Assembly: GCF_963676685.1 (NCBI RefSeq)
Contig: NC_092344.1
Span: 95,696,749-95,760,748, forward strand
Source: Mytilus edulis
Taxonomy: Eukaryota; Mollusca; Bivalvia; Mytilida; Mytilidae
DNA length: 64,000 bases
Direction: 5' to 3'
In this document: positions 9,414 through 21,400 of the stretch, piece by piece
Numbering within the stretch: the stretch's first letter is position 1
How the letters are laid out: every line of letters starts with the position of its first letter
The notes under the pieces: model-generated
Databases searched by the model: none
Seen by the model: the letters and a program-made list of their open reading frames with translations, nothing else
Told to the model about the DNA's origin: nothing
Made by a program: the position numbers and the translations under genes

Positions 9414-12400
9414 GTGAGTTTAGAAACTTTAGTTTTGATTATGTCAGAACTAAAAATCAGGTTCAAGGCATGCGCTAGTCCAAATAATTGGCTATTTTAT
9501 ATATTTGCTTCGATGTCGTAACTAGATCAAAACTAGGTATGCATTCATGATCATTCATTGACAGGAGTGTGTTTTTATAACTGTTTACCAGGTTGGGTAC
9601 AAGTCGAGGAAAATTTGGGTACAGATGTCTATTTTCGGTTTTCAGTGAACACCCCGGTTTTCTGGTTTGAAAAACAACAGTTTACAGGGACTTCCTTTTC
9701 TAATCCAATTGATGGCATGACATTTACAAAAGTGCAGGTTTTAACTGTAAGAACTTTTAAAAAAAGTATTTCAGGCCACACCAATTTGATTCCTTGTTCG
9801 ACGGACCCACCCGCACCTATTTTTTTCAAAACAGAATTTTTTTATTTTTTTTATATTCCTGCTTCCCGCATCCGGAAATGTAATCATGTCCATCTCCCGC
9901 ACCGTTTTTTTTGTAAATATTATAAAAAGATATCAACATTTATTTTTAAAATAACAGTCTAACCTGTATATAACGATTTTAAACATAAAAGCACCCCACC
10001 ACACTTTGTAAATATCTGTGAGAATATTTGTTTCAGCATAAAACCTATTTATCAAAAGTGCGAGTGCTCTGATATAAATTTATAACAGCGAAAACCTGTA
10101 AAGAACAAAATATTGGTTACTTTCCCCTTACTTATATTCCCTATCAAAAAATGTTTGTTGTTAGAATAAAGTACAAAGAACTTCTGAAGGATTTGCCTTA
10201 ACTGCAGTTATATGGTTATATTGTATGCTGGCGAAACAAAACTATCCATAGCCGCTGCATGTTTATTCGCCTGTCCTGATTGATTGAGGGGCCTGTCGTT
10301 CAGCAGTTATCGTTTGTTGATGTTGTTCATTGGTATTTTCCCGTTTGGATATACATGATATATAAATTAGATCGTTGGTTTTCCTGTTCGAATTGTGTAC
10401 GCTAATAATTTTGGGATCCTTTATAGCCTGCTGTTTGGTCTGTATCAAAGCCCTGTGTAAAAGGCCGTACTTCGACCTGTGTTTGTTTATATTATCAGGT
10501 TGAGAACAACCCTCCCTCAGACAAGGGGTCATTTTACTGATGTAGAAAAGAAAATAGAAATACCAAGAATTTGTATAGTTCTTCTATACAAAACCTTTGA
10601 AAACTTAGAATTTTTTACTCAAAAAGAGAAGAGTTGCATCATATTTTAAACAACTTTTTCTAAAAGAGGGGTCCACTTATTTTGAATAATATTAAACTGT
10701 TAAAGTAAATGTGTTAGCATCAGGTTAAAGTCCAGGAATATTACAAAATTCTTGGACAAGTTTTGACCATTTAATACCAGATAGATATATAGTTCTTTGA
10801 GAAAATATGAGCCCTTTTGTACAAACAAATCTATTATAACTTATATTGATCCCTCATAAAACATGTAAAAGGGATACAATGTATTTATAACATAAAGGGG
10901 TGGTCCCCAAACTGATCATGACTTGGATGTAGAATTGTCTCATTGTCAGTCACACATACATAGACCAGATTTAATTATTTCTTGGTGAACAGGGAAAAAA
11001 TACTTCAGAAATTAAAGAAATGTCAAAGTACAAGTGATAAATCATTAGCTTTAATATTGTCAAAACCTAATATTTTATGTTTACAAAAAAAAATTATAAT
11101 CGCTCGCCTTTACTTTTCAAGCTTCGCCTCAAAAATTTGCAAATTAAATATTTTTTTATTAAAATTTTCAAATCGCTCGCTCGCCCCAAATTTTGGAGTT
11201 CAAAAATCCGTAGAACAAGAAATTAAATTGATGTAGCCTCAGGAACAACAAACAGGTTGGGCTCAAGTTAGGAAAAGCGGTGTATTCCCAGTTTTTAGTG
11301 AACACCCCAGTTTTCTGGTGTTACCAACCCCAGTATGCCCAGCTGAAATTGTAACAATGTTTATATCTTGAACTTATTTGGGAACAGTATGTTTAATGGG
11401 AAGACAAGTTAATCTGATATGTATTCAGTATTAAATTGATAAAATCTCTTGACTTCAAGGTTGGCAAAAAAGCGGTCAATACTAGTATTGACCATGCCAG
11501 TGGTAAATACCGGTATTTACCGGGAAATACTGGCAAATATTGGGAAATACCGGCAAAGCAAATACTGGTCGATTGAAATTTTGAGTGGTCATTACTATAA
11601 AAACCACTATCTACTTGGTCAATTATAATTACAATTAATAATTAATTTATATAAAAAGGTGTTCAAACCATTTTTAATGCTTTCATTTCTAATTCTATTG
11701 TTAATTCAAACAGGGATCTACATTGATTAATGTGTACATAATATTATAGTAAAAGATAAAAACTTTTTGTCCCTGCTTCAAATTTTCATTTCCAGCATGA
11801 AGAAGGGTTTTTTTTTATCTCACAGTTAGATAGCTATAAACAGGAAATAATTTATTGTTTAAGGGAGTCTTCATATATCAATTTTATTACTTTCAACCCA
11901 TGTACTGTCAACTTTTATTGGAGGCTGTTGTTTTAGTAATTAAATTTTCACACCTAGCAATGCCAGGTGATATATAAAAAGACCCATGTAACTTCATTTA
12001 CCTGTAGTTTTATTTACCTTTAATTTTGATTACCTGTAAAATCATACATTTTGAATAAAAATATATTGATTTAAACATGTTGAAATAAAATATAAATTTG
12101 TATATATATATCTTAAGTATGCAATATCATAATTCATAAAAACTAAATTTTAAATCAGTAGTAAGAATAAGTGTTATAAATGTCATAAAACATATCAAAT
12201 TCATTAACTTTATAAGCTGACACATTATATTTGACTTTTTATCAAGATTTTACTTCATTTAATAGTAGAAACAACCATGAAAATTTCAATTGACCAGTAT
12301 TTGCCAGTATTGACCACTTGGGGAGTATTGTCTGGGGCGGTAAATACCGGTAAATACCACTGGTAAATACCGGGGTGGTATTTACCGCCCAACCTTGCTT

Positions 12401-15400
12401 GACTTTACAAGATTTATGGAATTTGGTAGCATCTGTGGATTTTAAAAGTATGATATTTATGCTTTATAATCAAACATGTCTGTTCAGCCATAACTTTTAA
12501 TAACAACTCATCAGAGCCCACAGTGACGTCACTGTAGTGGCTGATGTCGATAATTGTAAAGTAACTTCGTTATTCCAAGATAATCTCGCCAGCATCTGAC
12601 TGAAAAAACTTTCAGAAGTACGCAAAAAATTACCACATAATTTTAATTGTAGTAAATGAATACAAGTTTTACCATACAGAAGATATATTTGTGATATGAA
12701 ATGACCAAATAATTTATTTGATGTAAAGTGTTTTATAATGAATTTGTAATCAACACATTTTTTCTATTAACCTGTTTGCATTCTGTGCCTTTCTGTGATG
12801 AAATGAATGTAATTATAAAATCAAAATGTGAATTAACAGATTACAATTCCAATACACTGGCATCACCTTAAAACTTAGTTTGAATGACATTTTTTTGATA
12901 TTATCAGAAATTATTAGTATAATATTGTATGTTTTTAACACATGTCTGTTTCCGTATTATGTCTTTTATCTATGACCTGACAATGAAATCGGCTACAATT
13001 TGGAAGTGTAAAATCCCATCAATATATATGTTCCTGAGTCAGGCATGGGGTTACTTTACTTGTTATCATCCAAATTACCAGGCTTCTCACAAAAGAAATC
13101 AAAGTTACTCAATTTTATTACGGCACAATATATACACAAGACAAACAGATATATTTCACAGCATAGGACAAACACTCGACTATACCACTGACAGTCACAT
13201 ATAACATGTAAAGTTAATGTTAAAGAGCAAATATAGCGTCTAGTCATCAGAAATGATAAATATATTCATCCAAACAGATCGAATAAACACATGAGCTAGC
13301 CGCCAAGCCAACGGCCGCCAAAAAATAAACAAACAACTGTGTTGAACAAAGAATTAAGCAGATTAATTTTAACTATCATATAAACAATACACAATTTAAG
13401 CTTGTTAATCTAGCATGCAAGAAATAATATCAAGCAAAAACTAAATAATTAAAGCAAGCAAGGAAGGAAGAAACAATTTCAACCCTGAACATAAACTTTT
13501 CTCCATACAAGAAACAATATCTCATACGAAAAGAAACAGCACCCAACAGTGTGAACAATACTCACTGAAAAGAGTCCCTTACCTGCAATATAAAAATAAA
13601 AATATTAGTACATATTAATATAAATAAACCTAACTTAGTAACTACATTTTAACCAAACAATCTTTAATAATACCAATACATATTAAGGAAAATAAAATAA
13701 AATAATCCAAATTTTAGTATGGAAGAAATAATATCAACCATAAACTAAAAAAAAACCAAAGGAAGTATGGTAGAAACATGAAATTCAACCATATCTAATC
13801 CTTTAACTCCACTTGAGAAATTCATCTCAAATGACAAGTTAACCTATCTAAATTAAATGAGCAACCCTTCTTTTAAAATATAAACCTAACTGCCTTGTAC
13901 CTTCACAATTGAGATATAAACCATTATCTTTATACGCAAATAGCTCCACCTTTGGCTTTCCACATTTCAAAAAATATCTATACGAATGAATGAATTTGAC
14001 TTCATAACTCAAACATAAATTTAACAAAGCCATATTAACATCCTTTATCTTCTGACCCGTTTCCTCAAAATCAACAGGACGAGGAAGAATACCAGACAAA
14101 GCAATAACCATAGAAGGAAACAACAACTTGGCGGTAGAAATTAAATTACAATAGGCAGACTTAAACTGATCAATAGATAAAATATGAATATCATTGGTAC
14201 CACAATGAATAACTAAACATTTATAACCTTCATAAATACTCCCCTTGTTCTTGTTAAGCTGATAGGTTATTTCTCCAATGGAAGCCCCCCGAAACGCATG
14301 AACATCCGCATTCTCAAGCTTCACATATTTTGCGATTGAGTCTGACACTATTAGAAAAGTTCCTGGTTCTACAAAGAAACGATTTAAATTAGTAACCTAA
14401 CAAGGAAACACTCTTCGACATCATTTGCGAAATAATTTCAATGAAAAATTTCAAATGTACTGCGAATCCCGAAACAAAGAAATATATAAGAGCGTCCTGT
14501 ATCCAGGTAACAAATTGACCAATCAAAATAAGGAATACTCGGAACAATTTCTTCCGAGTAAATGTAAACAGTGATTCACGTGGTAATTATCCATTTTTAT
14601 AAAATCAAAAATTACACCATTGGTATTTTATAAAATATTTATTTATTTGCACAGTTCATGCAGATTGGGGGAAAGTTTTCATGCCTGTTGTCAGTCTTTT
14701 TTTTAACTTTACATGCAAATAAAATCTTCATAAGATACCAATGACATGAATGTGATGATTAAAAGTGAAGTATCCTAGATAGTTCTTTTATTACCCAAAT
14801 TTTCTGTTCTTAACTTTTTAAAAAGAAAAATTAATTCCTTCAACTCAGCTGCTTCAACTACAGTGGTAAGCTACAATGTTGAGTGTTGGTTCTCAAACTT
14901 TATTTTGCAAAATGTGATGCCACTTTCACACAAAGCTTATCACCACAAAATACAAATCAAGCTTCAATTTGGGTGGGATCTTTTTTACTGTTTTGGAGTT
15001 ATGCCCCTTTACAAATGGAAAAAAATGCTGCTTTTTTGTTTCCATTTTCTAACTTAATTTTGCCTCAACCAAATTTTATGAAACTTATACAACATGCACA
15101 ATGCTTATTACCACAAAACTCAGATCAAGGACGAATTTAGGTAGTCACTTTTAAGATTCTTGAAGTCCCTTTACAGCATTATACAAAATGTTATGCAAAC
15201 AGGGGGTTTATCTGTATCCCATTGACACATTCCCCATTTATTAAACTTAAAATAGGCTGCAGTGAATCAGGTTCTGGCTGGTATCTTGGGGCCAATATTT
15301 AAAAAAAATTAAAACATAGTATATTGTACAATGTTTACTACTTGTTTATGTTGCAGGGTAACTATCTTGAAGGATCATGCAACAAGGAAAAGTAAAGGTG

Positions 15401-18400
15401 TGGCTTTTGTGATGTTTGTTGAAAAAGATTCAGCCTTCAAAGCTGTGCGAGCTTTGAACAGAACAAAGGTATTGTACATTATGTCATATCATTATATAAT
15501 TTTTGGAAAGTTTGCTATAGTTTGCTATAGCTACTTTCCATAGGCGTCGGCCTTAACTTCTGATGAGACAGACTATCGCAATGTTCTGCTCAATGATAAT
15601 GTAGTACTAGTGTTCGAATTCTGATTCTTGGATATTTTGAAAAGATTACAGCTTGAAAAAAAGGAATAAATGTTCAACGACAATTCAGATGGAGTTAACT
15701 TCATTTTGAAAATAAATATCACAAACACTACTTTGCGGATCAGCCATTGGCTGAAGAGAAAATCAAAAGAAATATACGCGAGACAGTGTTTCATTCATGA
15801 ATATTTCATGAATGAACATTTTCCCGCACTATTTTTTACTATGTACGATATTTACAACTGTTTATTATTGAATAAGTAAAAGCCTGAGTGTATTGAAAGA
15901 TTCCAGTATGCGAGAACAAGTAGATATTTGACCAAGTTGTCGGATAATTGACAAGTGATAATGGTTTGATTTATTTTAACAATACACAGGTGATAGAATA
16001 TAAAATAATCAATAATTATATGGCTTGTGTCTCACTCCAAGGACGAGTAAAGGTAAATATATACCGGCTTTAATAGAAAAGTGCATTGTTTTTGTCAAAC
16101 TGACTTCGATCTGAAAGTTTTGATGCCAAAAATCATTTGAAAACTTTTTATTGCGTTATTTGAATATCTAGCTGTTTCACATTCTAATGTGGATATAAGG
16201 ACCTTCACTCGTTTAGCATGCTCAAGTGGATCGAACTGACAACAGAAAAACATTGTCTTAATGACAATAAGTATCATAACATCTGTATAATTTAAAAGCA
16301 ACCGAGTCATCATCTACTTTTTAGAATATTATAGTTCAGTGTATCAAGACCGAGGTCAAGCTAAAAACAAGTGCTGTAGAAATTATTAAAATGATTTAAT
16401 AACATTTGTCCATGTACTAGCACAATGACTTTCTTAGTGCTTAACAATGCAGTGGCGGATCCAGAACTTTTTATCCTCAAACTTTATTCCTGGGGCAGTA
16501 TGATTAGTTTAAACATATTTATTTATAGTGGATTGGGAAACAAGTTTTGCAACTTATATTAATCCCTTTCCACTTTGCGGGTGCGAGAGCTGCCTTGAAG
16601 CGGCATTAGCCTGCTCTTTTTCGAAATCTACAAGGGTGTCTTTAACGTGCAAGAGATATGGCTCTCTCTTAACATGGGTCAGCCATTTATCGTCCCCTTC
16701 CGACGGACTATCACTGTTTTCTCGAGACTATACTCGCAAATGGTGTCATGAGAGAGCTGAAAATTCAGTTCCTCAAATTTTCATCCCAGACGGGAGTCGA
16801 ACCAGGAACCTTTGATGCACTAACCACTACACCACGGCTCTCTTGGGGCAGTATGATTCTTTAAGATTGACCTATAATTAACAATGTGTCGTCCTAACAC
16901 AGAGGCAATGATTACTAGTATATCAAATAAATGGCTTAAAACAATAATCTCAAATGTCATTGCCTCAATGGTAATTATACAGCAGCAACTAAAATGTGTT
17001 ACAGGGTTATAAGCACCTCCCACCTCAGATCAACATTGTATGAATCTAGTGTAAATAAACGTTTTATTCCTAAGGTCATACTACTATTTTTATGCCCCCA
17101 CCATATTGAGTTTTATCCTTGTTTTTTTCTGTAAGTATGTACGTCCCTTACTTGTACGTATTCCATGCATCCCAAAATTGATTTCTGTTCTCTTACTTTA
17201 GTTTGCATGAACCAAATTTTATGAAACTTATAGGCAATGCTTATATTAAACACAAAACACAAGTCAAGTTTGAATTTTGTTGGCGTCACTTTTACCATTC
17301 TAGATGTAAAGGGGTGAAATTTTCAGTATACACTATCAAGTATATTTACCCTTATATATAAGTTTGACTTGTAGCTTTCTTTGGTTATACATTTATCAGG
17401 TGAACATAAAAACAGTCCTTAGATTTAGAAGTATAGATATGTATATAAAACAAGAATGTGTCCATAGTACACAAGTGAGTACAAAAGTTCAGGGTCGAAT
17501 CCTTTACCAATACCAATAGTACATGTGTATTCACCTGTTATCTATTACCTTATCTGTACATTTCTCATCTGACAGGTGCACCACCAAAGGGTGTATTTCA
17601 GATTTTGCTATATACACAGGTCATAATTGCAGGGTTGACACTAATAAATTCAATCATTGTCAAATTATTCCCTATTGTAGTATTTTAATCAGTAAGACTT
17701 TCTAAGATGACAATAGGAATACTAAAATTAAAATAAGGGGTATAGGTACAGTTTTCAATTTGTTAGCGGGCATGACATAAAACAGCGAATCAAAGAATTT
17801 AACTTTATTTATAACTAAATGAATAAATATAGGACAATGCTGTTGATTAAGAAATACTCCATTCCATGACCTTTTGTTTTCTGAATAATTAGTATTACCA
17901 ATAATTGATAAGTTTTCAAACAGAAACATTTTGAAAGCAGAGAAATCTGTGCATCTTATAATGGGCATGACTTTATCAGATGACAATCCAAATACTAAAA
18001 TAAGGCTTATGCATAGTTATATACTTTAATTCAGTCACGGGTGTGTTCTAAGTTTCAAATTGATTGGACTTCAACTTCACCAAAAACTACCTCGACTAAA
18101 AACTTTAACCTGAATGGGACAGACAGATGAACGGACGAAAGGGCGGACGGATGAATGGACTCACAGACCAGAAAACATAATGCCCATAAATGGGGCATAA
18201 AAAGTGATTTTTGGAAATTGCTGCGAGACAATGGTTTAGTTTGAAAAATCAAAACTGTGATTAAATACATATTTGAAATAATACACGTCTATAACCTATT
18301 TGAAATAATACATATACAGTTGCAAACTTTCCAGAGGTGCTATCCAGCACTTTGATTAGTTGAAGTCATCAAATGATAAATTCATTTGTAATTGATACTA

Positions 18401-21400
18401 AAAAATGTTGGTGAAATTTAAATTTTCAATGAGGCAATATCAGAAAACTATTAATAAAACGAGGACAAAGATACATGTACCAGAGACTACATGTACATGA
18501 ATTAATAAGGAATTAACTTGATTTTTTTTTTATGAAAACAAAATTTAAAAATGCATTTGAATAAAATCACAATTATTAACGCTTTAATACATTTGTACAT
18601 TTTAAAAACTAATTAATTATGTACTGCAGCATGGACAGAAATGGTATCAATCTCACAATAGTGTCCGTTGTTGGAGATTCACTATAAAACATTCACACAT
18701 GCATGGAATATAGATTAGATCACTGCATCAAGTGTGTTACGATATTTCTTCACTGTGGCATCATCAGACATGGTCACCTTTTTCATGAAGTCACAAAAAT
18801 AACTATATAAGAAATCCTGACAATTTGATGTCATAAATGAATTGCTACCAATCATTTCTTGGGAACAAACTTTTCCTTGCTACTTGTATTAGCATATATA
18901 TATATATACTAGAACACACCCGTGATATCGCGGGTCCGTGACTGAATTAAAGTATATAACTATGCACAAGCATATTTTAGTATTAGTATTGTCATCTGAT
19001 AAAGTCATCCCGATTATAAGATACACAGTTTTCTCTGCTTTCAAATCTTTCTGTTTGAACCGGTCTAACTGGAACTTATCAATTATTGGTAATACTAATT
19101 ATTTGGAAAACAAAAGGTCCTGGAATGGAGTATTTTTTAATCAACAGCATTGCCCTATATTAGTTATAAATAAAGTTGAATTCTTTGATTCACTGTTTTA
19201 CGTCATGCCCGCTTAGAAATTGAAAACTGTACCTATACGCCTTATTTTTAGTCCAGATTTTTAGTATTCGTATTGTTATCTTAGAAAGTCTTACTGATTA
19301 AAATACTACAATAGGTAACAATTCGACAATTTAGTAGTGTCAACCCTGTGATTATGACCCGTGTATATAGCATATTAATCCTGAATACACCGTTTGTTGG
19401 TGCGCCTGTCAGATGCGGAACATACAGATAAGGTAATAGGTAACAGGTTAATACACTATTGGTATCGGTATCGGACTCGACCCGGAACTTCTTAATTATT
19501 GGCAATATTAATTACGTGGTAAACAAAAGGGCCTGGAGTGGTGTCATTTTTAATCTACACCTTAGTACTATATTAGTTAATATATATAAAGTTGAATTCT
19601 TTGATTCGTCGTTTTTACGTGATGACGGCTGACAAATTGGACCTCGTAAATTTAGTATTATCTTCTTCTTCCGAATACAAATTGGACCTCGTAATTTTAG
19701 TATTATCTTCTTCCGATTATAGATATATCACCAATAATTAACAACTAACACTTCAATTAATCATGTATTTTTAGATGTTTGATAGAACCATTACATGTAC
19801 AGTAGCTAAAGACAATGGAAGAGCTAAAGAATTCATCAAGAGGAAAGATTACCCTGATAAATCTCGATGTTATGAGTGTGGTGTAAGTGACTTTCTAAAA
19901 TGTACCACTTAATCTTAGCATATCACTTTCAGTTTCATATGAAACAAGGTTAATCAAAAATATTCCCTTAAACTTCAAAGTTGTAGGATTAATTTAACCC
20001 TGCATTTCAGTGCAAGAAAAAAAGATCAGAGTCATAAACATACATTGTACATAAGCTGTTTTAAAGCACCATTCCTTATTATTTGGTGTTTCTATAAAAT
20101 GTTTTGGAAACCTTAGGTGACATGGTTATTAAGTATGTAAACAGGAAAAAAAAGGGTTGAAAATTTGATTGGTATACTTCTGATGATGGTTATTACCTTT
20201 TTTTTTTATATATGCAATAAAATAAAGTTATGTGAACTTTTCACTCTTGTACTAGACAGGATAATTCGCTATTCATGCCAAGTAATTCTTTATTTGAAAC
20301 AATGTTAAATTCTGCACAATTTATTTAAAAAATGAAAATTTAACAAAGACTAAGAGTGAAAAATAAAGGTGATGTTACTCCTTAAACTTGAAAGTTAAAG
20401 TCATATGAAATGAGTGACTGGTGAAAGATAATGTGTATCCACTTTTTAAACAAATGCATGTATATATTTCATAAGCTTAGTCTTCTTTGCAAGATTTTAT
20501 CATTTCTTATGCAAAAATAATGTATAATCGTCAATTTTTTTTTGTCTCTGTCTGATATGATCATTTAACAAATATGTCAGCTAATTAATTGCCGTGTTTT
20601 GAGGCAGTAGGTTACCAATTGTCACCTTAAAGTTAAGGTAAACAATCAACAAAGGAGCATGGATATTGAGCATGTGTATAACATGTACAATCAGGTAATA
20701 GTTTATTTCAATGACAGATCCATGCGTATTGCGATCACCAGATTTTTACGAGATGGGTCACGCTTAGGTCACTTGCATCTGAAAATATTTTGACGAATTG
20801 CTTCCTGGAAGCAAGCAATTGAAAAAAGTCAGCTTCTTGTAAATGTGGACAAATTAAAGAATTTTCTTCAAAAAAAAGTATATGTAAATAAGTTTTATAA
20901 TGAAAACTATCCACTTAGTTATAAAAACATATGCATCACTGTTTTTTAATTTGAGGTTTCATATTACTTTAAATGAGGAAATAAACTGATATGATAGGTC
21001 CATTATTTTTGGTGATGTATAAAACTTAATTAAATGCAGCATCTTTCACCTACTAAAAGATTGATTCCTTCAAATACAATTTATTAATTTCAGGAAGAAG
21101 GACATCTAAGTTATAAATGCCCCAAAAATCTACTTGGAGAAAGAGAACCTCCTCCAAAGAAAGAAAGAAAAAGGAAAAAGTTTGAAGGAGAGTAAGTAAG
21201 ATGAATATTTTGATAGGCTAACACAGTAAACATATTTGATATCATACAATATCAGTTGAGATTCACATTTTGTTAAGCAGTTGCTATTTATAATATCTAT
21301 ACACAGAACTAAAATCCTTTTAGTGTACCATTACTGATTTCCCCCTTCATGAAGCAGTTTAACACTTGGTTGTCCAAATTAATGTAAGTTAAATAATTTC

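Noticed and set aside
9558..9962. 134-codon open frame in ZCRB1 intron 1
   Set aside because: It crosses the left end of the TIR element at 9774, so it joins unrelated sequences, and it matches no family.
10263..10532. 89-codon minus-strand frame
   Set aside because: It lies within the TIR element at 9774-11238 and has no recognisable domain; it could be a remnant but cannot be supported.
16780..16843. A functional tRNA gene on the minus strand
   Set aside because: The A and B boxes are tRNA-like, but the acceptor stem does not close and the sequence continues into a SINE body with a target duplication around the whole.
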